From Azoarcus sp. KH32C (GTDB lineage Bacteria > Pseudomonadota > Gammaproteobacteria > Burkholderiales > Rhodocyclaceae), in NCBI RefSeq assembly GCF_000349945.1, contig NC_020516.1, positions 1,550,001-1,614,000 of the forward strand: 64,000 bases of DNA. Reading direction: 5' to 3'. Under the pieces are notes generated by a model, which worked only from the letters and a program-made list of their open reading frames with translations, searched no databases and had not been told where the DNA came from. Numbering within the stretch: the stretch's first letter is position 1; each line of letters starts with the position of its first letter. Of this stretch, positions 34,366-43,979 are shown in pieces. Both the position numbers and the translations under genes were made by a program.

Positions 34366-35208
34366 TCAGCCGCCGCGCAGGAGCGTCAGCACGTTGTTCG
34401 GGATCGAGTTCGCCTGGGCGAGCATCGCGGTGCCGGCCTGCTGCAGGATCTGGCCTCGGGTCATGTTGGCGGTTTCCTGGGCGAAGTCGGCGTCGATGAT
34501 CCGGCCACGCGCGGCACCGATGTTTTCCGACGAGACCTGGAGGTTCTGGATCACCGACTGGAATCGGTTCTGAACGGCACCCCAGTTCGCTCGGGCGGTA
34601 TTGACCTTGTCGAGCGCAGCGTCGATTGCGACGACTTGGGCACTCGCCCCGGCGAAGCCGGCGGAGACGCTGCCCGTGACGCCAGTGAGTGCGCCGGACA
34701 GGCTCACCTGGCTGGCAGACACGGTAATGCTGTCGTTGGCACCCGTGCCGGCTCCGACCTGGAACTTCGTGTCGGCCGTGATATTCAGTGCGGCCTGGCC
34801 ATTGAACGTCGTTCCGCTCATGACCCGACCGATTTCGGATTGCAGCTGCTGGAATTCGGTGTCGAGATTCGCCGCATCGCTGCCGGCGCCCGTCGTGACG
34901 GTGCCGTTCATTGCCTGGATTGCCAATTCGCGCATGCGTTGCAGGTTGTCGGTAATTGCCTGCATTGCACCTTCTGCGGTTTGAGCCATTGAAATACCGT
35001 CATTGGCATTTCGAATCGCCACATTGAAACCGCGCACCTGCGCATTCATCCGTTCCGAAATTGCGAGGCCGGCGGCGTCATCCTTGGCGCTATTGACGCG
35101 AAGACCCGAAGACAGTCTTTGGATGGCGGTCGCGAGGCCGGCTTGTGACGAGCTCAAATTCCGCTGCGCATTGAGCGATATCTGATTGGTATTAATCGTG
35201 GCAGCCAT
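34366..35208 (-). CDS. Flagellin, sigma-54-type promoter
   Basis: A 280-residue flagellin paralogue of the adjacent gene, with conserved RLSSGLRVNSAKDDAAG and AMLAQANSIPNNVLTLLRGG ends; differences cluster in the middle. AGGAGG lies 6 bases before the ATG. It has its own promoter and terminator, so it is a separate transcription unit. Different promoter classes suggest different timing or level for the two subunits. Confidence 0.95.
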   Translation of the reverse strand: MAATINTNQISLNAQRNLSSSQAGLATAIQRLSSGLRVNSAKDDAAGLAISERMNAQVRGFNVAIRNANDGISMAQTAEGAMQAITDNLQRMRELAIQAMNGTVTTGAGSDAANLDTEFQQLQSEIGRVMSGTTFNGQAALNITADTKFQVGAGTGANDSITVSASQVSLSGALTGVTGSVSAGFAGASAQVVAIDAALDKVNTARANWGAVQNRFQSVIQNLQVSSENIGAARGRIIDADFAQETANMTRGQILQQAGTAMLAQANSIPNNVLTLLRGG

Positions 35209-35258
35209 GATGTCCTCCTTGACTTGGCTTCAAGTGATTGTGTTCTGCAATACTCCAC

Positions 35259-35274
35259 AGCAAAGAGAATGCCA
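35259..35274 (-). promoter_or_regulatory. Sigma-54 promoter of the second flagellin
   Basis: On the minus strand TGGCATTCTCTTTGCT keeps the invariant GG-N10-GC spacing of the -24/-12 elements (TGGCAC-N5-TTGC). The start would be near 35247, giving a leader of about 40 bases to a strong ribosome site. Confidence 0.75.
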
Positions 35275-35445
35275 GCGTTTGAAAAGGCTTGATCTGCAGA
35301 AATGAAGACCAAAACCGGGTCAATTCGTTCGGTTCTCGAATTTGCCGCGGCAAGGTTTGCAGGCAGGAGGATGTTTTTGCCGGTGATCGGCAAATATGGT
35401 TCTACCGTTGATTGGAGCGCCGAATCTGCGGGGAGACAAAATGAA

Positions 35446-35480
35446 AAGACGATGCCGGCTGCGGAGGCCGGCATCGTCTT
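35446..35480 (-). terminator. Terminator of the glycosyltransferase gene
   Basis: A perfect 14-bp stem AAGACGATGCCGGC/GCCGGCATCGTCTT with a 7-base loop and TTTTCATTTT following on the minus strand. Confidence 0.9.
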
Positions 35481-35565
35481 TCGGGGCAGTTCTGCGCTCG
35501 CTGTGCTTCGCGGCGCGGTGGTCAGAGCGGAAGTGCCGAGTCTGGATGGGGCGGCGATGCGTCGG

Positions 35566-38500
35566 TCACTTTTGCCTCGCGAAGGCATCGAGCCATTCAG
35601 GGAGCCGCTTCTCAAGGATGAAGTCGTTCTCCACCCACTGCCTCAGTTGCTGCCCTTGTTCGCGGGCCGCGTCTCGGTCGGACAGGATCTCGCGGATGGC
35701 GTCGATCCACGCTTTCGGGCGGTTCGCAACGCGTGCGACGGGCGCGTCCTGATAGGGATAGATATCGGTGCAGACGACCGGCCAGCCCATCGCACCATAC
35801 TCGAGCAGTCTGAGGTTGCTCTTCGCTTCGTTGAAGGGGTTCTGGTCGAGGGGCGCGATGGCGAGCTCCAGATTGAGCGTCGACATCTTGTACGCGTACG
35901 CCGAGAGACCGTGGGTCCAGCCGTGAGCCTCCTTGACGAAGGGGCGAATTTCAGGGGGACACATGCCCATGAAGATCCAGTCCACTTCGTCGGCGAGTTC
36001 TTCGACGACGGCAAAGACGTGCTCGAGGTCGCCGTAATGCTGTTGGGCGCCGATCCAGCCGACGCGCGGCTTTTCACCGGGAGCGCGAATCGGCTCGAGC
36101 TTGCCCCAGATGTCCCATTCGAGGCAGTTCGGCATCACCACAACGTCGTCGATGAGGGGGCGGCACAGTTCCGCAAGCGGCTCGGTGCTGACGATGGCGC
36201 GGTCGCATAGGTCCAGACATGCCCGGAGGCGCGGGCGCACGTCGATCGAACGTTGGCGATATCGCGGATGTTTGGCCGGCAAGAGGGAGATCAGGTCGTC
36301 CAGGCCCGTGATCCGCAGGATGTCAGGACGGTATTTCCGGTAGCGCTCCAGTGCTTCGAGATGCATCGGCGTAATCGCCTGATGCATGACGACGACATCG
36401 GGCTCGGCGCGGACGAGTTCTGTCAGCGACGGGATGCGCAGCTGGTTGGCGGCCGGTTCGATCACGCATGTTTGGGCGAGCCCGGCTTGCGAAATGGCGC
36501 GGAACGGGGCGATGACGCGGTATTCGCCCGATCCGCCGGTGATGGGAAAGCCCAGAAGCCGGCGCCGCTCGTGGAAATTGGTGTCCCACGGCACGGTGAA
36601 TTGGGCGTCCGGCTGGTAGGGCGTGCTCAGGCTCAGGTTGCGGTTGTAGAACGGGTCGTTCGCGAGGGTCGGAAGCCACTTGCGCAGCAGGGTTTCGTTT
36701 TCCTGTTCGCGTGCCGCGAGTTGCGTGAAGCGGGCATTGCCGCTCAGTGCGGCGTTGCGCGACCCGGAGTTGTAGTGGGCGACGGTCGCGTAGGGGGTCC
36801 ATACGATCCAGCGTTTGGTATTGCGCAGCCGCAGGCAGAAATCGAGGATCGGGTAGTCCTGCGGATAGTCCTTCTCGTCGAACCCCCCCAGGTCGTGAAA
36901 GAGGCTCGAGCGGACCATGAAACAGGCGGGCGATACCGCGGAAACGTTCCGGTCGACCGTTGCAAGGCCCTGATAGCCCGGTTCGTCGGGTTCGAGCAGG
37001 TTGTCCCAGGCCGGCGCCGAGGCGCCCCCGAGTCCGAGGATCTGGCCCGTGTCCCTGATCCTTCCGCTGCCCGGATAGCCGAGTCGCGGCGTCACCATCC
37101 CCACTTCAGGGCGGATCGCGATATTCAGCAGGCGTTCGAGCCAGTCGTCCTGCAGGATGACGGTGTCGTCGTCCAGGAAGACGAGATAGTCGCCTTGCGC
37201 CGCCTTGGCCGCGGCATTGTATCGGGCCGCCAGATTCGGCAGCTGTGAGGAATCGAGAATCGTGATCGGAAACTTCGTCGGCCCGGCGGCGATGTTTGCC
37301 AGAAGCGCGGCGGAATCGGGGTCCGTGTTGCCGCCGTCGATCAACAGAATTTCGACGTTCGAATAGGTACTGAGGGTCTGGATGCTGTCGAGGCAAGGGG
37401 CCAGGAATTCGGCCTTGTTGGCGCTGAATATGGCGATGGAGACTTTCGGCGTGTCGTTCTGCGTGTAAATGACACGACGCGTCGCGAAGCCGTGTCCGTC
37501 CACGATTTTCGCGGTAATGCCGCAGCGCGTGAGGTGGTTTTCCAGTGCCGCACGCTCGGAGTCGACCGCAATTTCCCGTACCGAGAGGGCGGGGGAGTGG
37601 TATAGAACTTCCGCGATGTGGCCGATCGTCGAGACGCCGAAATTGTCCAGCACGCGCAGGGCGATATCGTAGCCTTCCGCCCCTTTGCAGTCGCCGAGCT
37701 GCCCGGCTTGCATGAAGGCTTGTCGCCGTACGATGCACAGGCTGCCGAGATAATGCATCGACCGCAACAAGTCGAGATTCAGGTCGGGCTTGAAGCGGGG
37801 AGTGCCCAGTTCTCCGTTCGGACTGACGACGTCGTCGTCCGAATAGACGAAGAGCCAGGAAGGCCGTGTGGCAATGTAATCGCCATAGACGAGGAGCGCG
37901 TGCGGTTCGAGGCGGACCCCGGGCTCCAGCAATCCGATCCAGTCCGACTCTGTCTGTTCGAAGGCGCGTTCGAGTGCCGCCATCGCCTGGTCCGCACTAT
38001 CGACGGTCACCCAATGGATGTGCGGCAGGTTCAGGAATCCCGGGTCCGGCGCGGGGAAGGGGGCGACGATCGTGAATTGCCAATCCTGGTAAAGCTGCGC
38101 GTCGAGCGCATCGAGCGTATCGGCGAGGAGCGATTCTTCTCCCGCCCGCAATTCCAGGCCGAAATGAAACCTGGGGCGCGAAGTCCACTTGCGGATCATC
38201 CGTTCGGCGAAAAGCTCGGCGTCGATTTCACGCACGATCTTGTTCGAACGCCATCTCTCGTAATTGGATCCCTCGATGTTGGGCGCGGCAAAGCGCCACC
38301 GCCGCCAATACGAGAAGACCGATTCCGGTTCGGCGATATGTACGTCTTCCGAACGTGGGCGAATCGAAAGTTGCTGCGTTTGCCGGATGAAATTGGAGAG
38401 CTGCTGCGGAAACCGGTTCGCCAGATCGACGTAGTGGGTCCGGATCTGGCCAACGGTTTCGCGAGCTTGATGGAGTGCCTCGTCGGTGTCGTCGAATGCC

Positions 38501-40164
38501 AGTCCCTCATTGCCGTACGCAAAGAATCCACCGGGGTGGGCGCGCTGGCCGGGCGCCTGCACGTAGACGACCGGACATCCGCAGAGGGCCGCTTCGAGAG
38601 CGAGATTCGATTCGCCGAAACAATAGAGGCGATCGGCCTGCCGCAGTACCTTGATCAACTCGTCCTGGGTTGCAGGATGACTGCGCGTGATCTCTTCACA
38701 TTGCGAAAGCAGGCCGGCGTAAAGCTTGTGGGCGTCGGGGAAGTTCGCGGTGTAGGCAAGTACGCGCGGACGTTCTCCAGTCGCGCCGTCGGACGAAAAG
38801 CGATAGCGGTCGACGATGGGAACGAAGAGCAACTGATCTTCACCGGCTTCGGGCGGAAGCAGATCGGGCGAGGTGGCGAATACCAGTTCGCCAGGCACGG
38901 GCTCGATGGCAGTTCGCACCGCATATCGCACGACGCTTTCGCCCCGCAAGGGGTTGCCGACCACGTCTTCGGGATAGATGAAGATCGGCGTGACGCCTGC
39001 CGTGCGATGCTGCTCCTCGATGGCCAGCGTGAGCGGCGGGGTGCGCAACTCGGGCGCGGTCCGGCCGCAAATCATGTATGCCTCTGCTCCGGCCAGATTG
39101 AGCGTATGGCAAAGCTGGTGCATCGCACGCACCCGGCTGTCGACCCGGGTGTAGTCGTCGGCGACGACGTAGTAGGGGCGACGCCGATCGAAAACAGGCA
39201 GGTCCTCCGTCCGCGCCTTGATGCTTGGCGATGCCGCGGGCAGGCCTGCGCCAGTGAAGGAGCTGGCGCCGGTCGTCGCGCGCGCGCGCTCCTGCGTAAG
39301 GTCGACGAACGATTCCAGCTGCGTCCAGAACTTGCCTTCGAGCGCCTCGTAGATCTTGGGAACTTCGGCCACGCCGCGGCGCGCCTCTTCGAGCGATTGC
39401 TCGTCATTCGAAAAAGCAAGGCCGACATTGAAGCCGAGTTGCGCGCCGAATGGTTTGTCGAGATCGATCAGCGGGCTCGGGAGCAGCACGACCGGGCAGC
39501 CGCAAAGTCGTGCTTCGAGGTGCAGCGTCGTGTTCTCGAAGCAATAGAGCCGCTCGCTGCGGCGAAAGAGATCCGCGAGCTCCGGATGAGTCGCCGGGAA
39601 TTCCTTCGTGATGACGGTGCAACGATCGGCAAGATCCTTCCAGACATTCTTGCCTTCCTCGTAGCGGCCGAAATAAATGCATGCGCCGCGCCGGTCCTTG
39701 TCGAACGGATTATTGAAGTTGTTGAAGATCGACGCGTCGGTGGTCGGCAGGAACAGCAGCCCTTCGCAGTGGTCCAGATGCTGGGCGAGTTCGTCGGTAT
39801 GGACGTAATAGAGGTCCGAATCGCGATAAGCCGGGCGTTGCCCGAGCAATCCCGGAACGTTGAGAATATATCGGACGACGACGGGGCAATCGAGCGGATT
39901 CGCGGCGATCACTTCCGGGTAAACCGCGATCGGCCTGAGTCCCGCAGCTTCGTGCTCCCGGCGGATGTTCGTCGTCAATAGCGGCGTATTGAGTGACGGG
40001 TCGGTTTCGGGACACGTGATCCAGGCTTCCTCACCCGCGAGATTCAATGCGTGGCATAGCCGGTGCATGACGCGGATGCCGGCCGAGGCCCGCAAATAAT
40101 TCGGGGCCGCGATGTAATAGGGATGGCGGCGCTCGCGGTACAGTCTTTTCAATGAGTTCGGCAT
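35566..40164 (-). CDS. 1532-residue multidomain glycosyltransferase
   Basis: The N-terminal half contains two homologous modules of about 310 residues, beginning RRHPYYIAAPNYLRASAGIR (near 12) and RRRPYYVVADDYTRVDSRVR (near 325); both include ..CGCPVV.. and an E-rich ligand loop, like GT-B folds. A degenerate GT2-like part (about 665-890) is followed by a full GT2 domain starting TPKVSIAIFSANKAEFLAPC (near 905) with the DDD motif in VFLDDDTVI (near 1000). The last 280 residues are GT1/GT4-like (VGWIGAQQHYGDLEHV, LRLLEYGAMGWPVV). It is probably a cytosolic polymerising or sequential transferase. Lying between flagellins and sugar genes, it may glycosylate flagellin or build O-antigen; the choice is open. 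Confidence 0.85.
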   Translation of the reverse strand: MPNSLKRLYRERRHPYYIAAPNYLRASAGIRVMHRLCHALNLAGEEAWITCPETDPSLNTPLLTTNIRREHEAAGLRPIAVYPEVIAANPLDCPVVVRYILNVPGLLGQRPAYRDSDLYYVHTDELAQHLDHCEGLLFLPTTDASIFNNFNNPFDKDRRGACIYFGRYEEGKNVWKDLADRCTVITKEFPATHPELADLFRRSERLYCFENTTLHLEARLCGCPVVLLPSPLIDLDKPFGAQLGFNVGLAFSNDEQSLEEARRGVAEVPKIYEALEGKFWTQLESFVDLTQERARATTGASSFTGAGLPAASPSIKARTEDLPVFDRRRPYYVVADDYTRVDSRVRAMHQLCHTLNLAGAEAYMICGRTAPELRTPPLTLAIEEQHRTAGVTPIFIYPEDVVGNPLRGESVVRYAVRTAIEPVPGELVFATSPDLLPPEAGEDQLLFVPIVDRYRFSSDGATGERPRVLAYTANFPDAHKLYAGLLSQCEEITRSHPATQDELIKVLRQADRLYCFGESNLALEAALCGCPVVYVQAPGQRAHPGGFFAYGNEGLAFDDTDEALHQARETVGQIRTHYVDLANRFPQQLSNFIRQTQQLSIRPRSEDVHIAEPESVFSYWRRWRFAAPNIEGSNYERWRSNKIVREIDAELFAERMIRKWTSRPRFHFGLELRAGEESLLADTLDALDAQLYQDWQFTIVAPFPAPDPGFLNLPHIHWVTVDSADQAMAALERAFEQTESDWIGLLEPGVRLEPHALLVYGDYIATRPSWLFVYSDDDVVSPNGELGTPRFKPDLNLDLLRSMHYLGSLCIVRRQAFMQAGQLGDCKGAEGYDIALRVLDNFGVSTIGHIAEVLYHSPALSVREIAVDSERAALENHLTRCGITAKIVDGHGFATRRVIYTQNDTPKVSIAIFSANKAEFLAPCLDSIQTLSTYSNVEILLIDGGNTDPDSAALLANIAAGPTKFPITILDSSQLPNLAARYNAAAKAAQGDYLVFLDDDTVILQDDWLERLLNIAIRPEVGMVTPRLGYPGSGRIRDTGQILGLGGASAPAWDNLLEPDEPGYQGLATVDRNVSAVSPACFMVRSSLFHDLGGFDEKDYPQDYPILDFCLRLRNTKRWIVWTPYATVAHYNSGSRNAALSGNARFTQLAAREQENETLLRKWLPTLANDPFYNRNLSLSTPYQPDAQFTVPWDTNFHERRRLLGFPITGGSGEYRVIAPFRAISQAGLAQTCVIEPAANQLRIPSLTELVRAEPDVVVMHQAITPMHLEALERYRKYRPDILRITGLDDLISLLPAKHPRYRQRSIDVRPRLRACLDLCDRAIVSTEPLAELCRPLIDDVVVMPNCLEWDIWGKLEPIRAPGEKPRVGWIGAQQHYGDLEHVFAVVEELADEVDWIFMGMCPPEIRPFVKEAHGWTHGLSAYAYKMSTLNLELAIAPLDQNPFNEAKSNLRLLEYGAMGWPVVCTDIYPYQDAPVARVANRPKAWIDAIREILSDRDAAREQGQQLRQWVENDFILEKRLPEWLDAFARQK

Positions 40165-40246
40165 CTGCGGTCAGGGCGGACGGGAGTTCAGGTCGGGCCA
40201 CGCACACGAAGGATCGGTGCGCCGGGCGTGCGGTTCAATTCGTGGT

Positions 40247-41035
40247 CTATTCCAGCACGGAGAGGCCGCACCACCAATATTCCGCGACCTTGTCCTGATG
40301 TACCCGGTGATTGAACGTGAGGTTCAGACCGTAGGGTTCGAAATGGTAGCCGGACGTCTTGTCTTGCGTTTCGAGGGCGCCGAGCCACAACAGCGGCGGA
40401 TAACCGTCGGTGCGGATCAGGAGGTCCGGCGTTCCGACGAGCGCGGCGCAGGTGTCATAGCCGCCGGCCAGCATGAATTGTGCGGGCAGAAGCTTGGTTT
40501 GCGACAGGGCTCCGGAAATCGAATATTCGGAGAGGCAAGGAAAATAGATTCCCACGACGGCAGAGCGGCCCGCTGCTTCGACCAGGGACTCGTGCCGCGA
40601 TCCGGACGCTATTCCGATTTTGCCGTCCAGGGGGTGGAGTCTATGGTTCTTGAAGGATGCGTTCGGGAGTTTTTCCTGAAACGCAGCCGCGACGGCCGGC
40701 AAGTAGATTTTTTCGAGCGCGGCGCCGATATCGGTTTCGATCGTTTTCGGGACGATGAAGGGGATGCCGACTCCGCGCGTGATGTTCTTCGTCGCCGGAT
40801 CGTTCGCCAGCCTGTCGAAAATCGATTCGGCGCGCGCCTGGAATTGGGCTGCGTCGAGTTCGTCGGCGATGAAATCCCCGAAATGACGCAAGCTGCGGTC
40901 CAGGATTGCCGCGTAATCGATTTCAGGCTGCACGATCTGGAAATAGCGCCGCGATTTCCGGTGGGCGCCGACGGATTCGGCCGGAATGCAGCGGCCGAAT
41001 TCGTCGAAAAGATCGGCGGGAGTATTTTCGGACAT
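40247..41035 (-). CDS. Hypothetical protein in glycan cluster
   Basis: A 262-residue protein I do not recognise (MSENTPADLFDEFGRCIPAE...). It has no membrane segment. Motif-like parts are GIASGSRHESLVEAAGRSAVV, shortened here to GSRHESLVEAAGRS, and a C-terminal LTFNHRVHQDKVAEYWWCGL. It lies between the giant glycosyltransferase and a radical SAM gene in one orientation, so a role in the same glycan is likely. Confidence 0.6.
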   Translation of the reverse strand: MSENTPADLFDEFGRCIPAESVGAHRKSRRYFQIVQPEIDYAAILDRSLRHFGDFIADELDAAQFQARAESIFDRLANDPATKNITRGVGIPFIVPKTIETDIGAALEKIYLPAVAAAFQEKLPNASFKNHRLHPLDGKIGIASGSRHESLVEAAGRSAVVGIYFPCLSEYSISGALSQTKLLPAQFMLAGGYDTCAALVGTPDLLIRTDGYPPLLWLGALETQDKTSGYHFEPYGLNLTFNHRVHQDKVAEYWWCGLSVLE

Positions 41036-41090
41036 GATTTTTTTAATGAGATATCGGGAATGATCGGAACGGCTTCGGTCGCCGCGGGAA

Positions 41091-42200
41091 TCAATCGATC
41101 AGGGAGTCGGAATCCGAAAAGCCTTGGCCCCAGGGCACCGGAAGAAGAACGGCATTCTTGGTCTTTTCGGTATGGAGCTTGATGAATTGCGGATCTTCGC
41201 CAATCAGGCAATCCGGGCGATGCGGTCCGAGCCACGGGTTGCGCATGCCGCGCGCGAGGATTTCGGAAAGGGGCGTGTCGCGCAGGTTGCCGAGGGAGAG
41301 ATCGATATAAGGGCAGGGCGTGACTTCCGCGGTCGAGGTGACCGTGATCAGGCCTTTGACCGTGATGCAGCCCTTGAACGATCCGTACGACGGAGTCATG
41401 TGCGTGAAGACGTTGTACTTCTTTTCGAACTCGCGCACGATGTCCGCGTCTTCCTTCGTGATGACGAATTCGGGGTGCTCGGTGCAGGAGCCGGTCGGTT
41501 TTGCATACGACACGTAAAGCCCGATGCCCTTTTCGGTGCAGAACTCGCACATTTCGCGGAATTCGTCGGTTTTCGCGCGGCCATTGACCAGCACGGTCGA
41601 CAGGATGAGATTCAAGCCGGCATCGAGGGACGCTTCGATGGCGCGCATCACGCGCTTGTACGAGCCGGGCTTGTTGCGGAAGGCGTCGTGTTGTTCGGCG
41701 ATGAAGCTGTCGAGCGAAAGCTGGACTTTTTCGACGCCGATCGCCTTCAGATGCTTTGCCCGCTCGTAGTCGAGGAACCAGCCGTTCGTGTCGGTGATCA
41801 CGTAGTGCTTTTCCGGATCAATGGCCTCGACGACGGCATCGAAATCCTTCATGACGAGCGGCTCGCCGCCGGTGATCACGAAGCGCGCGATGCCGAGCTC
41901 GTCGGCTTGGCGGGACAGTTCGCGGATGTCGTCGAGGTCGATCTTCCGGCGCTCGTCCTCGATCTTGAAGACCTTGTGCAGGTGCCGATCCATGTAGTAC
42001 TCGGCCGAGCAGTGCGTGCACTGGAAGTTGCAGAGATAGCTTTTTTCGAGCCGGATGATGGGACTGATTTCGCCGCGCGCCTCCATTTCGCTGATGCGGG
42101 CGAGCTTGGCCGCGACATAAGGCTTGCGCGAGGCGAGGTCGTTTCGCTTCGCGGCTTCGGCGGCGGTCAGGCCGGAATCGGCAATGTGGATGGCGGTCAT
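41091..42200 (-). CDS. Radical SAM enzyme
   Basis: A 369-residue protein. CNFQCTHC (C57, C61, C64) binds the SAM-cleaving [4Fe-4S] cluster; ITGGEPLVM is the GGE SAM motif. A later Cys group (GCITVKGL, TPCPYIDLSLGN, RPDCLIG) resembles a SPASM/twitch auxiliary-cluster region. Such enzymes modify peptides, sugars or cofactors. Context suggests a step on the cluster sugar or its carrier protein. Confidence 0.85.
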   Translation of the reverse strand: MTAIHIADSGLTAAEAAKRNDLASRKPYVAAKLARISEMEARGEISPIIRLEKSYLCNFQCTHCSAEYYMDRHLHKVFKIEDERRKIDLDDIRELSRQADELGIARFVITGGEPLVMKDFDAVVEAIDPEKHYVITDTNGWFLDYERAKHLKAIGVEKVQLSLDSFIAEQHDAFRNKPGSYKRVMRAIEASLDAGLNLILSTVLVNGRAKTDEFREMCEFCTEKGIGLYVSYAKPTGSCTEHPEFVITKEDADIVREFEKKYNVFTHMTPSYGSFKGCITVKGLITVTSTAEVTPCPYIDLSLGNLRDTPLSEILARGMRNPWLGPHRPDCLIGEDPQFIKLHTEKTKNAVLLPVPWGQGFSDSDSLID

Positions 42201-42366
42201 GGTCGTGTTCTCCGTGATGATCTGACGCGGGGCGGCCAGCTTCGGATGCCCGGCGTTTGTCAGGGTGCTGCTTATCGGCCGTTCTGTGCGGCTGTATCTG
42301 TTGTGACGATCGATTGTGCTTTCAGTTGCACTTTCTCCAACCCTGGAATACGGGCGGCAGTGCGGC
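42201..42366. other. Spacer between the radical SAM gene and the epimerase gene
   Basis: A 166-bp gap with no gene. It may contain a promoter for the three genes to the left; I see no clear -35/-10 pair. Confidence 0.35.
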
Positions 42367-43437
42367 CTAATTCGGCGTTTTGGCCGCCGTTTCGGCCGCG
42401 ATCTCGGCGGTGCGCAGGATCGATTCGTCGAGCGATGTCCATAGATCGAGGCTCAGTTCGGTGCGTGCGCGTCGCACTTCCGGCAAATACACATTCCGCG
42501 TCACCGGGCCTTCGACCTGCCGCAAGATGCGTACTGGTTTGTGCGGGGCGATCAGATGGCCGATGCGGCGGGCAAGCTCGCCGACCGTGATCGCCTCGTC
42601 CGAGCCCACGTTGTAGGCCCGGCCGTTCTGGCCGCGCGTGAGCAGCGTGAGGAGCCACACCATCAGGTCGCCGGTGTACATGTACGAGCGGATCGGCGTA
42701 CCGTCGCCCGCCACGGTGATCGCGTTGCCGTGGAGCGCATCGCGGATGAAATTGCCGGCCGCATAGTGCAGGTCGAGCGGCAGGTGGGGGCCCAGGAAGG
42801 TGAAGCAGCGCGCCGTGGAGAACGACAGGCCGTGCCGATCGGCGAAGGCCGAGCACAGAAATTCCGCGGCCCGTTTCGCATGCCCGACGCTGGCCTCTAG
42901 GTTGGTCGGGGCGGGCCCGACGGGATAGTCTTCCGGATAGGCGTCGTATTCGGGCTGCAGCGGTCCGTAGAAGGAGCCGGAACTGAGCATCAACATGCGG
43001 CCGACGCGGCGTTCGGCGGCGAATTCGAGGGCGCGCCGGGTGCCGTAGTAGGACGTGTCGAACTTCGTCAGCGGATCTTCGCGCCGATGAAAGGTCGCCG
43101 CCGCGGCCGTGGTCGCAGCATGGATCAGATGTGTGAAGTCGCCTGCCGGAAATTCGAAGTCCCGCACGTCGCCGCGGTGAAACGCGATCGCGGGGTGTCG
43201 CTCGAGGCCCGGTACTTCGGCGAGAAAGCGTTCCGGTGCGCGGCTGAGCGCGGTGACCCGGAGGTCGAGGCCGAGGCTTTCGTCCGCGCGGGCCAGCATG
43301 GGGAGCAGCCATCGGCCGAAGTAGCCGGTTCCTCCGGTGATGAACAGGCGCGCGCCGCGCAGTGCGTCCCAACCGGCGTCGAAGCGGCGCACGACGGCGT
43401 CGATTTCCTGATCGAATAGTTGGTGGGTGGTGGTCAT
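42367..43437 (-). CDS. NAD-dependent epimerase/dehydratase-family protein, catalytic Tyr missing
   Basis: A 356-residue extended-SDR fold: FITGGTGYFGRWLLP binds NAD(P), then GDVRDFEFP, LIHAATTA and the Ser in LSSGSFYG. The usual YxxxK appears as VGHAKRAAE: the Lys is kept but the Tyr is Val. So it either lost classical dehydrogenase/epimerase chemistry or uses another base. The ATG at 43437 overlaps the NUDIX gene stop (4 bases), giving a coupled pair. In a yersiniose-like route this slot would be a ketoreductase; that is inference. Confidence 0.8.
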   Translation of the reverse strand: MTTTHQLFDQEIDAVVRRFDAGWDALRGARLFITGGTGYFGRWLLPMLARADESLGLDLRVTALSRAPERFLAEVPGLERHPAIAFHRGDVRDFEFPAGDFTHLIHAATTAAAATFHRREDPLTKFDTSYYGTRRALEFAAERRVGRMLMLSSGSFYGPLQPEYDAYPEDYPVGPAPTNLEASVGHAKRAAEFLCSAFADRHGLSFSTARCFTFLGPHLPLDLHYAAGNFIRDALHGNAITVAGDGTPIRSYMYTGDLMVWLLTLLTRGQNGRAYNVGSDEAITVGELARRIGHLIAPHKPVRILRQVEGPVTRNVYLPEVRRARTELSLDLWTSLDESILRTAEIAAETAAKTPN

Positions 43438-43979
43438 GCGTTGCCGGACCCGGCGGCATCCAGCCAAGGCCTGTAGATTTCGTGAACCCGGATCAGGTTG
43501 TCCGGGCTGCCCGCGTGCCAAGCCCAGTCGCCATTGCGCGGCGCCTGGGGATCGAAGCGGCGGTGCTCGTCGAGCGGCGACTCGAGACGGCAGGCGTAGA
43601 GCAGCGAGATGAAGTGGCCGCGGATGTCGCGATTCTGATTGGTGATTTCATGCAGGCATAGCGGCTTCGGCTCGGCGCTGACGCGTGCGCCGAGCTCGCG
43701 GTCGGCAACGGCGGCGATACGGTCGCTGCAAGCTTCCTTGAAGCGGATGATCCCGCCCGGGATGTGCCACCCGGGGCCGTAGAACTGATCGTGGCGCCAG
43801 GTGAGCAGCGTGCGACCGGCCTCGTCCCGGATCAGCAGATCGACATTGATCATCGGCGTCAGGCTGCTGACGAACAGGAAGACCTCTTCGGGCAGGCCGC
43901 TGCGCGCCGAGCCCGTTGCCGCCTGCAAGGTTGCGATCGCGGCCCGGATGTCGTCGGGCGACACGCGTTCGCGATTCAT
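43434..43979 (-). CDS. NUDIX hydrolase, GDP-mannose mannosyl hydrolase-like
   Basis: A 181-residue protein. WHIPGGIIRFKEACSDRIAA and ADRELG form a modified NUDIX box of the Gmm type, where the REUxEE part is altered and transfer of sugar from nucleotide is catalysed instead of pyrophosphate cleavage. GWHIPGG and the 3' HEITNQNRDIRGHF fit Gmm. It may hydrolyse a nucleotide sugar or transfer a sugar. ATGA overlaps link it to both neighbours. Confidence 0.8.
   Translation of the reverse strand: MNRERVSPDDIRAAIATLQAATGSARSGLPEEVFLFVSSLTPMINVDLLIRDEAGRTLLTWRHDQFYGPGWHIPGGIIRFKEACSDRIAAVADRELGARVSAEPKPLCLHEITNQNRDIRGHFISLLYACRLESPLDEHRRFDPQAPRNGDWAWHAGSPDNLIRVHEIYRPWLDAAGSGNA

Larger units (their letters stand above)
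35209..35565. other. Intergenic region before the second flagellin
   Basis: Holds the sigma-54-type promoter, a short inverted repeat TTTGCCG/CGGCAAA around 35375-35395 and the terminator of the glycosyltransferase gene. No gene is supported. Confidence 0.5.

Noticed and set aside
37618..39981. A 787-codon plus-strand frame opposite the giant glycosyltransferase
   Set aside because: Shadow frame with random composition; the minus-strand protein is well conserved in type.
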